NCBI GenBank assembly: GCA_032718475.1
Contig: JAUCBJ010005603.1
Location: 1 to 55,137 of the forward strand
DNA from: Nemertoderma westbladi
Lineage: Eukaryota > Xenacoelomorpha > Nemertodermatida > Nemertodermatidae
Direction of reading: 5' to 3'
DNA: 55,137 bases
Shown here: positions 39,360 to 49,110 of the stretch, piece after piece
Layout: every line of letters starts with the position of its first letter
How positions within the stretch are numbered: position 1 is the first letter of the stretch
Notes under the pieces: model-generated
The model's input: the letters and a program-made list of their open reading frames with translations, nothing else
Told to the model about the DNA's origin: nothing
The model's database searches: none
Program-made: the position numbers and the translations under genes

Positions 39360-40693
39360 GTAAGTAGCGGTTTTGTATTTAGCAGCCCTACAATTTAGTA
39401 ATAGCACGCTCCTGATCGCCTTTACTTAACAGTAGAACAGTCTTTGTGTCTTATTGGTTAGGCGGGAACTCATTAGGTTGGCATAGAAGTATACGGGTAT
39501 TTGTCTGTTCAACAGTTCTGCTGTTAGTATAGGGGTCGCAGTTGTTTATCAGTAATACGTGTATATTGCTTTGCTGTACTGCGTACAGTAAATACGAATT
39601 AGATTACTGTATTAGGCACTGTACTGCGTACAGTAAGACAGATAGTGTATTCTTAGGCTGTTAATTTAGATTACTGTATTCATTGGTCGCATGCAGTAGT
39701 ACAATAGTACAGTAGTACATTAGGCTGATTGCTGTTACTGCGTACGGTAGAAGGACATTTGTTTGCCGTACCACACACACAGTATCAATTAGGCTGTTAG
39801 GTTGGTGTACTGTTTTACTTACTATACTGCATACGGTGGATGTATGGTAGTGCGTTTTTACTAATTGCGAATACAGCAGTTCCTTAGGCCTTAGGGCAAA
39901 TTGTAATTAGTAAGTTTTTTGAAAATTTTAGCTAGGTTTGTGAGAATTCAGTTTCGGTCAAAATTATTTGTAAAATTCTAGAGTTTTGTACCGGTATGTT
40001 AGGTAACCGCTTAGTTATTTTATACCATCTGGAGATACATGGCAAGACGGAACTTCTGAGTTTGGGGTTCGTGTGGGTCTGCGGGTTCGGTTTGCAATCA
40101 GCGAAAAGCCTGAATCTTTGGACGCGGACGTGGAATCTCACAGCAAACAAGGTTAGTTGTTCTGTTGGCACCATTGTGTTTGTGGAAGCAGTAAAAAATT
40201 ATCGGTTGCTTAACTGCGAAGCTGAACTCAATTTATTAGTTAGGATATTTAGGTTTAGCCGGCCATGGTTTTTTGAATCGCTCAAGTTAGAGAGAGAGTT
40301 AGAGAGAGTCGCAACCCGAAGATGTAGCCACGCGCTAGTGGATACATATAATATTTGAAATTAAAATTACGTTGATTAGAGCTATATATGTAAAATTAGA
40401 AATATTCGGGTGGCAAGTTTATTTTGAATATTTTGTATTAGATTCAGAAATTATTTTGTGTCATACCGGTATTTAATTGCTATAATAGCTATATAATAAT
40501 ATTTTGTTTAAATATTGTGCTAGTATTTGCTATAACTATACCCTATTAAATTCGCAATATTGCATTGCGAATTTATTTTGACATTTTGGACCAACTGATT
40601 ATTTGACAAATAATTTGACCGTATTTTCGGTTAAATTATAATTATATCTCGAAATTTTGCGAGATTTTTGCCGGAAGGCAAAACATTATTTAG
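39360..40693 (+). other. Candidate intron in the element 2 leader
   Basis: AACG followed by GTAAGT (39360-39365) is a strong donor. TTATTTAG (ending 40693) just 3 bp before the polyprotein ATG is a plausible acceptor with a weak pyrimidine tract. If used, 1.3 kb of leader is removed. Purely by motif. Confidence 0.3.
39575..39840 (+). repeat. Recurrent TACTGCGTACAGTA palindromic motif
   Basis: TGTACTGCGTACAGTA occurs at 39575 and 39620. Variants TTACTGCGTACGGTAG and TATACTGCATACGGTGG occur at about 39736 and 39823. An inverted-type variant (ACTGTACGCA) is at about 37423. Each is a short near-palindrome around a central GYRTAC. Confidence 0.7.
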
Positions 40694-40696
40694 ACT

Positions 40697-43600
40697 ATGA
40701 GTGTCTCAGACAAGGAGGCACTAGAGGACAGCTATGAGACGGCGGCTGGACCGCCGACTGACGATAGCGTTAATATTACTGTTGACGACAATGCCGACTA
40801 TGACGACGCAGCGAGCGACGCTGATGTAAGTGAACAGGAGGACGAGACAGTGACTAGTGAGGAAGAACAACAGCCTCAGGTAATAGTATTAGGATCTCCT
40901 ACCACTACTGTAAGGAAGGATTGTACAGCAGCCCGACCAGAGGTGAGTGATAGGGAGGGTAGTGTAGCAGAAGCGAGAGCCCGGAGCCCGGTTTCCAGAC
41001 CTGTGGGTATGGTAAGTGCCGTGGTCCCAACGGCTGTTAGAAGTACCCGTAGTTCCCGAAATAATCCTTCAAGTCCACCAAGTATGAGTCAGGTAAGCGA
41101 GAGAGAACTAGACATTGCGATAAAGAAGAAACTTCGCGCGCATGCCGGACATATAACTCGGACGACGGACAAGGTAAGGAAGATGTTAGCTGACTCAGCG
41201 AACATCGGGAGGGTAGAGTTAGTAGAGATCAGAAGAGGATACAACTCAGCGTTATTCAAGCAGACGGAGGAGCTTGCAGTCCTAGCGAAGAAGGCAGTAG
41301 AGTCTCAGTCGAGCGACGTGGCGACGAGGATTTACGACAGGGTTTTAGCAGCCTTGTTGGAGCACCGCGAGTTATCGGAGCGATTCCGACGAGTTAGGAC
41401 GGAGAACTGGCTGCTATGGGCATCACAAGCGCAGGCGACTCAAGTGAGTGACGCAGAGTTAAGAGACTTAGTGGAGCGAGAAGAGATCCAAGATAAAGAA
41501 GGGCGCCGTTATCAGAGGGAAGTTACTAGCTGGCTGATGCAGAATGGAGTGGTGGTACCGGGTCAGGTGCTACCGACGACGGAGAACATCCAACAGAGGA
41601 CGTTGACTCCACCCGACGACGCATCTAGAGACAGTGGCGATTCCCAGGTTAGTCACGCGCGAGGGAAAGTTATATGTGCTAGATCCCTTGTTTCTCACAA
41701 CTCGGCGGAGGAGAGAAGACGCCGACTGGACGAACAGCAGGCGGAAGTTTTGCGTGCATCGGAAGCACGGAAGGAAGCTGAGCGGGAACGGGAGCGCACA
41801 CGTAAGTTAGACGCGGAATTACGAGAGTTGGAAGAGGTAAGTAAGCGCGAGCGAGCGGAACGCGAGCAAAGGGAACGCGAACTCCAAGCGGAGCGCGAGC
41901 GCGAGGAACTCGAACGCGAACAGAGAGAACGCGAACTCCAACTTGAATGCGAACGGGAAGCGAAGAAATGCGAACTCCAACTCGAACGTGAACAGGAAGC
42001 GAAGAAACGCGAACTCCAAGCTGAACGTGAACGCAAGAAACTCGAACGTGAACAGAAGGAACGCGAGCTTCAACTCGAACGCGGACGCAAGGAACGGGAA
42101 CTCGAGATCGAGAAAAGAAGACGCGCATTGTATGAAGAAAAGGAGCGAGTGGAAGAAGAGAGCGCAGCGAGACGAGTGAGGGAAGAAGAAGAACGTAAAC
42201 TGGCGCAGTTGGAAAGTGCGAGATTAAGTTTAGAGAGCGAAGAACGGACTAGGAAGGCGAACGAAATCGCCGAGAAGGGGATGCGAATGATCGAAGAATG
42301 TGGGGCGAGTGTAGGTACCGAGTTGCGAGAACTGTTCGCACTGCAGAAGGCCGAACAGGAAGCGAGAACTCCGACCATACGCGAGTCGACGACGACCAGA
42401 ATTCCTATACCCGGTCCAGCTATTACGAGTACACGGATCGCTAAACCGTTCTCTACATATCGCACGCCAGTTGGTATTAGTGCTTCACCTATCGCCCAGG
42501 ATCCACATCATCAGAACACCGCACCACTGTACACCGAACGAGACAACGGAGAGTTTAGAGAAACTCCGATGGGACGAGTATTTGGCAAACCGAACCCGCG
42601 GGTTTGGAATACGCGGACGGAACGCCGACCCAGTTCGACGGAGAACTTCCGGGTTAAACCGGAAGAGGGATCATATGAGAGACAGCGGATTACTCAGATA
42701 GAGCCGACTATACAACAGAACCCTAGCCAGGAATTTATTACGAGGGATGAGTTAAGTGCTAGTTTAGCGCAAGCTATATCGCCGCACATCCAACCTATAA
42801 CGGACATGCTTAGCAACCTACGGTTAAAGGAAGCAGCCCAGGTAAGAAGTAATTCAAATCCTAGCAGGCCTGAGTTAGACAAAGTCCAGCCTAGTCAACG
42901 AGTACGCATATCGGAGGAGACTATACCACATAGACCTCAGGTAAGGACGCCTGTCCCGAATATTCATAATCCCAATTTCGAAAATTCGGCCGAGAAATTT
43001 ATTGAGGAGGCTTGGGTCAGGGCCTCGGCGCGCAAACCATCGCGAGCGCTAAGAACTGACACAGAATCAAGCGATGAAGAGGAAGACATGAGACGTCAGA
43101 AGTCCCGAAACTATAAGGAAAGAAGGACCGACGCAGAGCAGGTAAGTTTGAACCACCGGGAAAGGACCAGACTTAACAACCCTGCGGAACTAAACCATTT
43201 GTTAACCCGAAACGACGCAACCCTTAGGGACATAGGTAAGTTTGCTGCTAGGCAAGGACTGCCGACGCAACAACCCCAGAAGTTTATGGGTAACCACAAG
43301 CACTGGAGGACCTTTAGAACCTATGTTGACGAGCAGCTGACCAACAGCACCTTTACTCCCAACGAGAAGTTCAACTATTTGCTTCAGATGCTCCATCGAG
43401 AACCTAGAGCCATTGCTGATAACTTCGTCGGCAATGAGAGAGCATTTGAGTTGGCAATGAAGACGCTTAGCGACATCTACGGGAATAAAACCAAGATGGC
43501 GCAGTCGATAGTAGAAGACTTGGGTAAGGGCGGAAGGATTACAACTCCGTTAGAGCTGTTGAACTTAGCGAACGCTATTTCGAACGCATTGGACATCTTG

Positions 43601-46600
43601 AGGACGGTGAATCTACCTCATCATGGTGATCACGCCGAAGTTTTGAAAAGCGTAATAAGACGTCTAAACATGCGTTACCGACAGAAATGGCGCAAATTAG
43701 AGAATAAGTTGGAGGGCCAAGGTAAAGTATTGACACTTCAGCATATTCATGACATGATAGCCACAGACGCAGTAGCAGAGATGAAATCAAACTTCTCAGA
43801 AGAGAATATGAGAGAGTCTAAACCTGTTACCGGTAAGTCTATGGTAAGTTTTGACGATGACAGGACCACTGTGACATTTAACTCAGTAGACAGATATAAT
43901 TCGAGTACCCCAGCCTTTAGATCAGACTCGCGAGTATGGTCAGGTGAGCGGTTAGATAGACCTAGGTTAAAGCAACAGGAGTTGCCGGATGGATTTGTAG
44001 GTTGCCAATACTGTTTACTAAAGGAGGTAAGATCTGACGACCATAAGTTAGATAGTTGCAGACGGTTCAAAGAATTAAATTCGGAACAGAGAAGAGTTCA
44101 AGTGCGGACGTTGGACACCTGTTGGGCATGTCTTGCGCCAGGTCATGTACGGCGGCAGTGCCCGAACAGCAAGGACGGATGCATGGAATGCGGCAGACTA
44201 CATCACAAGTTGCTACATGCGGATTTCCATACCCTAACGGACCGTTACTTACAGCGAAATCCTCAATGGAAGGGGAGCAAAGAACCCGTATCGATAAGAA
44301 GGAATACGTACACCGGCATTCAGGACGATGGTTACCAACCAGGTTCGTCGGACGAGGATGGCGAGTCGAGCGCGAGAGAAGTGACCTGCCAAGGTTTCAC
44401 CGCGGATAGTTCATCGACCAGCGCGCGGACGTATTTATCATCGGCCACGTCGGAAATATTTAGCGTAATTCCGGTGAAACTCACTGGCGATAAGGGATCA
44501 AAGCGAATATATGTGATGTTGGACACTGCGTCCACATTATCGTATATCGACGAGGAAGTGGCGAGAGCCGTTTCTAGCTTCCAGGACGCCGAGGAAATCC
44601 AAATAGAGTTGAAGTCTATGCACGGGGTAGGAGACCTCAAGGGACACAGAATTTCGGTGGAACTGGACTCCCTACTTCCGAGAGACCAACATACTCGACA
44701 AGAACGGAAAGCTTTGCCATTGGACAGATTTAAGTGTCTAGCTATGAAGGGATTCGGCAGGCAGTTAGGTAAGGTGCCACCGATGAGTCCCATAGCACAG
44801 GAGTATTTTGAAAAGCTCAGGATACCGAGACATCAGGTAGGTTATAGGAATGTTTCTATGTTGATTGGTGCAGAACAGCTGATCGCACACCAAATATGGG
44901 AAACGAGACCAGCTGAGCCGCATGTCAATGGACCACATGCCCATAGGACTATATTAGGTTGGTATACAAGAGTACCCATGTCTTATGAGTTTACAGGTGG
45001 CGACAAGCCAATGGATAGATACGACGAATTACAGCCTATAACTCAACCACCGTTAGTAGAACCACCAGACATAGACGAGTTTAGGAGAACCTGTATTGAC
45101 CACTATAGTGACTTTAGCGAGTCGGACGAGGAGTTGATTCCCGATAATGTTAGGTTGTCGGAACCACTTCATAACGACCGGACAGATAGTGAACCCGAGG
45201 ACTACTGTTATCAGACCCGTGGGTCTGGTTCAGCGGCCCACGCTACCTATTTGAGTAACGTTTTGACTTATACCAATATAGTGGAGGGTCAAGTGGCTAA
45301 ATATCGAGACCTAGACATTTTCCAATACAGTGAGGAGGAGCTACAGAAGGAATTGATATGCCAGGACCTCGAGACAGGAGCCAGAACCGTCGAATGGCTG
45401 GACAGGGACGCAATGGAACCCGGTGGATATGACCTAGCCATGTCCACTGATGAGAAACGGTCGCTGGAGATGATGGAAGACACCATACGTCTGCTACCGA
45501 CTGGACATTTTGAAGTTGGAATGTTGTGGCGTCGACAACCTCCTAAGTTGGAGAACAACTACAACTTAGCCTTGAAAAGATTGAACGGAGTAAGGGCTCG
45601 GTTGTTAAGGAATCCGGACATTAGGGAGAAGTATTGCGCCCAGATCAATAACTATTTCGCCAAGGGATTTGCTGGGAAGGTAGAGGACCCTGACTTAGTA
45701 ACAGACCAGACTTATTACCTCCCACACCACTATGTGACTCACCCTGACAAGCCAGACAAAGTCCGAGTAGTCAACGACTGCGCAGCAGTCTATAGAGGTA
45801 TGTCCCTGAATTCAGAGTTGATGGATGGTCCCAACCTGAATAACTATTTGATAGGAATACTGTTGCGTTTTAGACAGCGGCGATTCGCATTTACTTGTGA
45901 CATCGAGGCGATGTTCCACCAGGTAAGAGCCTGTAAGGCAGACCAGGATAGCCTTCGAATTCTCTGGTATGAGAATGAAGACTTATCCGGCCCATTGGTT
46001 ACATACCAGATGTACGTTAGGATATTTGGCGCCCGCGATAGTCCAAATGGCACGCTGTTTGTTTTAAAGAAAACGGCAACAGCCCAGATTGGTAAGTACC
46101 CAGTAGAGGTTATCGAGTCCATCTTGAGAAACTTCTACATGGACGACGGATTGGTGTCCAAGGACACGGCGGAACAAGCCATAGAAGTGGCTCACGGCCT
46201 GCAAGAGTGCTTGGCTACAGGGGGTTTTCCTCTAACCAAGTTCACTACGAACTCGGAGGCCCTATTAGAGTCGTTCCCGGTGAAAGATCGCGGGAGCGGA
46301 GCCGGAGACATTGAATTGGGGGTAGAACCAATCCCCATGGCGCGAGTACTGGGACTCGCTTGGAATCCGAACACGGATAAGTTCCAGGTAAGAGTTAGAT
46401 TTGAGCCCAGTAGCCCAGACAAAGTTTTGACTAAGAGAATTTGCTTATCGACATTAAGTAGACTATTTGACCCGATGAACTTTATCAGTCCGGTAATATT
46501 ACAGGCACGAGCGTGCATGAGGAAAATTTGGTTGTCCGACCTAGAGTGGGACGAACCAATATCTCCTATACATGCAAAGCAGTGGAGGGAGTGGGAAGCC

Positions 46601-48940
46601 GAGTTACATCTATTGAAAAATATAGATGTACCCCGTTCCTACTTTCCGAATCAGCTGGTATTCCCAGCTGATCTCGAACTCCACCTATTTAGTGACGCAA
46701 GTGACACCGGCTTTGGTATGGTAGCGTACCTTCGCCGAGAGGTAAGTCAGGACAAGTTTGAGACGGCCTTTGTAACTTCTAGATCAAAGACAATGCCGGT
46801 CAAATACATGACTGTCCCTCGTGCAGAGTTACAGGCGGCTGTAGTTTCAGTCGAGGTAATTAAGCAGATAACTGAGGAGTTAGACACGACATTGACCTTA
46901 TTCTATTGGACGGACGCATCCTTGGTGTTAGTATACATTGCGGCCGACAATATTGCACTAAAGACATTTGTGGCCAACAGACGCGCTCAGATCGTTGACT
47001 TTTCGACGAAGGAACAATGGAGACATTGTCCGGGAGTGTTAAACCCGGCCGACATAACTTCGAGAGGTGCAATGCCGGCGGAATTCTGTCAGGAAGAGTC
47101 GCAGGAGTTTTGGTTGCATGGACCTGATTTTCTAACGAGGACACAGGAACATTGGCCAGAGCGACTAAAGATTGTGACCAATCCGATGCCTGAAGATGCA
47201 GAAGTCAAGGTGGAGAAAGTCTCTAAGTCGGAGTCTAAAGCCAAACTCAAGTCATTGGAGCGGCCTGAAGAGTCATTGGAGCGGCCTGAAGAGTTATTGG
47301 AGCGGCCCGGAGACCTGTCAGACCAACAGACTTACGTGACTACTAGGTCCGGAAGGGTAAGTTACGACGTAAAACCACCCTTACAGACTAAACCAGAGTC
47401 ACAATTGGTAAGTGACGGACAGAAAATGACCGACACAATGGATCCTTTGGTTTCCAAACCTGCGGGTTTGGATTCGAAACTTCCATCAATTAGCGGACAA
47501 CCGTCGCTGGCATTAGAGTCATGCAGTGTTTATGACAAATTACTAAATTCGTCTGCCTCTTGGCTGACAATTTGTAAAAGAACTGCGTGGTTAAGCCGAT
47601 ACCTTTCGTACCTTTGTTTAAAACATTCGAAACATTTGAGAGAACCATCGAGCGCCAATAGTGAGCGAATTCAGAAATTGAAACAACCTCTGACAGAGGA
47701 TGAGATTGATCAAGCGGAATTAAAGCATTTGAAACATTATCAAATGTGTGCCTTCCCTAAAGAATTCCATCTATTATCGGCTCAACGACCAGTTCTCTAT
47801 AAACCCCTTAGAAAATGGAGTCCATTAATCCATAAGGGTTTAATTTGTCATAGATCGAGAATCCAGACTGTCGACATAAACTCACAGTTTCGGTTCCCAG
47901 TGATAATCCCTAGTCACCCAATAGAATTGCAAAAAGCGATTCTATGGGATATACACAAGAGATTACATCACGCGGGAAGGTTACACTGTCTGTCGGCAGC
48001 GAGACAGCGATTCATTCTATTGCAGCCAAGCAGGGCAGTAGGCACCATGTATGACGCCTGTCTGGTTTGCAAGAGGGTGAACGCCAGAGTATTGGAACAG
48101 GAGATGGCTGAACTCCCGGAAGCGAGAGTGCAGGCATATGACCCACCCTTTACGAACACAGGGGTGGACTGCTTTGGTCCGATTGAAGCAAAGAGTGGAC
48201 GGCTGACCCACAAACGATGGGGTCTGCTACTGACATGTATGGCTAGTAGAGCCATACATATCGAGCGTGTGGCAGACATGTCGACCAAATCTCTGCTCCT
48301 GGCCTTGAAGAGATTTATGGCCAGGAGAGGACTAGTACAGGCGTTTTACTCTGACAAGGGTACAAACTTTGTCGGAGGGAATAGCGAGTTGAACGCGGCT
48401 CATAAGGCGGCGCAGAATAAGGAAATTTCTGCAGCACTTTTGCCGCATAGAGTAGAGTGGAGATTTAATACTCCAGAAAGTCCTTGGAGAGGAGGAAGTT
48501 GGGAGCGTTTAGTTCGCTCTGTAAAACAGGCCATTGCCAAAACATTGCCTGTAAACAAACAACTTACCGACGATGAACTGGTTACAGCTTTCATTGAAAT
48601 CGAGCATACATTAAACTCGAGGCCTATAGCTATGTTGCCAGACAGTGTTGCATTAACGCCGACTCATTTGCTAATGCAGAGTCCAGCATTTCTTGTGCCG
48701 GCATCAGAACCCATTAGTGCCGACCTATATAGTCGTAAAAGCTGGAAGGTGACTCAATTTGTGGCGTACACATTCTGGGAATATTGGCGGGAATACTATC
48801 TTCCCACCATATCCACCAGAACAAAGTGGTACAAAACGGTTCGGAGTCTCCAAAGGGGAGATTACGTATTGATAACCGAGCCGATTGTCAAGAGAAAGTA
48901 CTGGGAGATGGGAGTACCCAAAGAGGTGAGGTCTCTATAG
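40697..48940 (+). CDS. BEL/Pao polyprotein (gag-pro-RT-RNaseH-integrase), element 2
   Basis: 2747 codons from ATG 40697. An acidic N-terminus is followed by a long Arg/Glu coiled coil (about residues 330-530). A DUF1759-type gag core starts near 862. The zinc motifs are CQYC near 1103, CWACLAPGHVRRQC near 1141 and CMECGRLHHKLLH near 1162. The protease-like segment has LDTAST near 1275, with Ala where aspartic proteases have Gly. RT has YMDD near 1814. The A17-like part and RNase H follow (SDASDTG, WTDASLV, NPADITSRG, about 1995-2120). The integrase has a zinc part near 2424-2458 and a core with GVDCFG, SDKGTNF and GGSWERL. A three-fold seven-residue repeat SLERPEE lies between RNase H and the integrase. 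The DUF5641-like tail stops early; its continuation is in the -1 frame to about 49100. Four copies of the 18-nt hairpin lie in the frame. Confidence 0.93.
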   Translation: MSVSDKEALEDSYETAAGPPTDDSVNITVDDNADYDDAASDADVSEQEDETVTSEEEQQPQVIVLGSPTTTVRKDCTAARPEVSDREGSVAEARARSPVSRPVGMVSAVVPTAVRSTRSSRNNPSSPPSMSQVSERELDIAIKKKLRAHAGHITRTTDKVRKMLADSANIGRVELVEIRRGYNSALFKQTEELAVLAKKAVESQSSDVATRIYDRVLAALLEHRELSERFRRVRTENWLLWASQAQATQVSDAELRDLVEREEIQDKEGRRYQREVTSWLMQNGVVVPGQVLPTTENIQQRTLTPPDDASRDSGDSQVSHARGKVICARSLVSHNSAEERRRRLDEQQAEVLRASEARKEAERERERTRKLDAELRELEEVSKRERAEREQRERELQAEREREELEREQRERELQLECEREAKKCELQLEREQEAKKRELQAERERKKLEREQKERELQLERGRKERELEIEKRRRALYEEKERVEEESAARRVREEEERKLAQLESARLSLESEERTRKANEIAEKGMRMIEECGASVGTELRELFALQKAEQEARTPTIRESTTTRIPIPGPAITSTRIAKPFSTYRTPVGISASPIAQDPHHQNTAPLYTERDNGEFRETPMGRVFGKPNPRVWNTRTERRPSSTENFRVKPEEGSYERQRITQIEPTIQQNPSQEFITRDELSASLAQAISPHIQPITDMLSNLRLKEAAQVRSNSNPSRPELDKVQPSQRVRISEETIPHRPQVRTPVPNIHNPNFENSAEKFIEEAWVRASARKPSRALRTDTESSDEEEDMRRQKSRNYKERRTDAEQVSLNHRERTRLNNPAELNHLLTRNDATLRDIGKFAARQGLPTQQPQKFMGNHKHWRTFRTYVDEQLTNSTFTPNEKFNYLLQMLHREPRAIADNFVGNERAFELAMKTLSDIYGNKTKMAQSIVEDLGKGGRITTPLELLNLANAISNALDILRTVNLPHHGDHAEVLKSVIRRLNMRYRQKWRKLENKLEGQGKVLTLQHIHDMIATDAVAEMKSNFSEENMRESKPVTGKSMVSFDDDRTTVTFNSVDRYNSSTPAFRSDSRVWSGERLDRPRLKQQELPDGFVGCQYCLLKEVRSDDHKLDSCRRFKELNSEQRRVQVRTLDTCWACLAPGHVRRQCPNSKDGCMECGRLHHKLLHADFHTLTDRYLQRNPQWKGSKEPVSIRRNTYTGIQDDGYQPGSSDEDGESSAREVTCQGFTADSSSTSARTYLSSATSEIFSVIPVKLTGDKGSKRIYVMLDTASTLSYIDEEVARAVSSFQDAEEIQIELKSMHGVGDLKGHRISVELDSLLPRDQHTRQERKALPLDRFKCLAMKGFGRQLGKVPPMSPIAQEYFEKLRIPRHQVGYRNVSMLIGAEQLIAHQIWETRPAEPHVNGPHAHRTILGWYTRVPMSYEFTGGDKPMDRYDELQPITQPPLVEPPDIDEFRRTCIDHYSDFSESDEELIPDNVRLSEPLHNDRTDSEPEDYCYQTRGSGSAAHATYLSNVLTYTNIVEGQVAKYRDLDIFQYSEEELQKELICQDLETGARTVEWLDRDAMEPGGYDLAMSTDEKRSLEMMEDTIRLLPTGHFEVGMLWRRQPPKLENNYNLALKRLNGVRARLLRNPDIREKYCAQINNYFAKGFAGKVEDPDLVTDQTYYLPHHYVTHPDKPDKVRVVNDCAAVYRGMSLNSELMDGPNLNNYLIGILLRFRQRRFAFTCDIEAMFHQVRACKADQDSLRILWYENEDLSGPLVTYQMYVRIFGARDSPNGTLFVLKKTATAQIGKYPVEVIESILRNFYMDDGLVSKDTAEQAIEVAHGLQECLATGGFPLTKFTTNSEALLESFPVKDRGSGAGDIELGVEPIPMARVLGLAWNPNTDKFQVRVRFEPSSPDKVLTKRICLSTLSRLFDPMNFISPVILQARACMRKIWLSDLEWDEPISPIHAKQWREWEAELHLLKNIDVPRSYFPNQLVFPADLELHLFSDASDTGFGMVAYLRREVSQDKFETAFVTSRSKTMPVKYMTVPRAELQAAVVSVEVIKQITEELDTTLTLFYWTDASLVLVYIAADNIALKTFVANRRAQIVDFSTKEQWRHCPGVLNPADITSRGAMPAEFCQEESQEFWLHGPDFLTRTQEHWPERLKIVTNPMPEDAEVKVEKVSKSESKAKLKSLERPEESLERPEELLERPGDLSDQQTYVTTRSGRVSYDVKPPLQTKPESQLVSDGQKMTDTMDPLVSKPAGLDSKLPSISGQPSLALESCSVYDKLLNSSASWLTICKRTAWLSRYLSYLCLKHSKHLREPSSANSERIQKLKQPLTEDEIDQAELKHLKHYQMCAFPKEFHLLSAQRPVLYKPLRKWSPLIHKGLICHRSRIQTVDINSQFRFPVIIPSHPIELQKAILWDIHKRLHHAGRLHCLSAARQRFILLQPSRAVGTMYDACLVCKRVNARVLEQEMAELPEARVQAYDPPFTNTGVDCFGPIEAKSGRLTHKRWGLLLTCMASRAIHIERVADMSTKSLLLALKRFMARRGLVQAFYSDKGTNFVGGNSELNAAHKAAQNKEISAALLPHRVEWRFNTPESPWRGGSWERLVRSVKQAIAKTLPVNKQLTDDELVTAFIEIEHTLNSRPIAMLPDSVALTPTHLLMQSPAFLVPASEPISADLYSRKSWKVTQFVAYTFWEYWREYYLPTISTRTKWYKTVRSLQRGDYVLITEPIVKRKYWEMGVPKEVRSL
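40995..41012 (+). repeat. 18-nt hairpin motif, copy 1
   Basis: CCAGACCTGTGGGTATGG inside ORF1. Second codon position start. One stem mismatch (G opposite A). Confidence 0.75.
42590..42607 (+). repeat. 18-nt hairpin motif, copy 2
   Basis: CCGAACCCGCGGGTTTGG inside ORF1. First codon position start. The stem is fully paired, with one G-U wobble. Confidence 0.85.
45211..45228 (+). repeat. 18-nt hairpin motif, copy 3 (covariant)
   Basis: TCAGACCCGTGGGTCTGG inside ORF1. Third codon position start. Position 4/15 is G-C instead of A-T, so pairing is kept by a double change. Confidence 0.85.
47252..47314 (+). repeat. In-frame 21-bp repeat, three copies
   Basis: Units read SLERPEE, SLERPEE, LLERPGD. 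They sit in the linker between RNase H and the integrase zinc domain, a region with no counterpart in element 1. Confidence 0.9.
47454..47471 (+). repeat. 18-nt hairpin motif, copy 4
   Basis: CCAAACCTGCGGGTTTGG inside ORF1. Second codon position start. Seven of seven stem pairs. Confidence 0.9.
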
Positions 48941-49110
48941 GGGTGCTCCCAGCAGGCGGCGGCGGACTCGTGAGGGTCTGGGGGCACGTTAAACATCCCA
49001 GTAAGTGCAAGGGAGTTACTGAAGGCCCTCGTGTCTATCGAACCATGAATTGCCATGGTGCCGTGGTACCGTCTAGTCGGCCTGTTGCCGTACTGCCAGT
49101 CCTGTACACA
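48898..49110 (+). pseudogene. Out-of-frame continuation of the ORF1 C-terminal DUF5641 domain
   Basis: The -1 frame relative to ORF1 reads IGVLPAGGGGLVRVWGHV and then, about 25 residues on, VVPSSRPVAVLPVL. These occupy the same places and spacing as ARIVETHTSADGLVRSVDLI and RPIGRLCLL at the end of the intact element 1 polyprotein. The frame 0 protein instead ends at VRSL. So the last about 65 residues are separated by a -1 shift between about 48898 and 48938. An indel, or less likely programmed frameshifting, would explain it. No canonical slippery heptamer in the right phase was seen. Confidence 0.6.

Larger units (their letters stand above)
37314..40696 (+). other. Leader region of BEL/Pao element 2 (probable 5' LTR plus long 5' UTR)
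   Basis: About 3.4 kb without a gene. A four-fold repeat of about 25 bp, each with TTATxCxGTAtaATATT-like sequence, lies at 37345-37460. A TATA box CTATAAAT is at 37879-37886, followed about 30 bp later by an initiator-like TCAATC. AATAAA is at 38221. This order (U3 repeats, TATA, start, poly(A) signal) is what a 5' LTR would show. The LTR end and primer-binding site could not be fixed because the 3' LTR is not visible. Short ORFs near 39932-40358 look like chance. Confidence 0.5.

Noticed and set aside
40046-40095. Possible ninth copy of the hairpin (TGGGTCTGCGGGTTCGG near 40070)
   Set aside because: Only the right arm is similar; the left arm does not pair.
39932-40358. Opposing 80- and 120-codon ORFs in the element 2 leader
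   Set aside because: No similarity to each other or to a family; the region is better explained as leader sequence.
41679-42128. Several long antisense ORFs opposite the ORF1 coiled coil
   Set aside because: The Glu/Arg codon-rich sense strand automatically leaves Arg/Ser/Val or Phe/Leu-rich frames open on the other strand.
48885-48940. Programmed -1 frameshift heptamer at the ORF1 end
   Set aside because: CCCAAAG is present near 48916, but the codon phase is wrong for a canonical X XXY YYZ slip; an indel is simpler.
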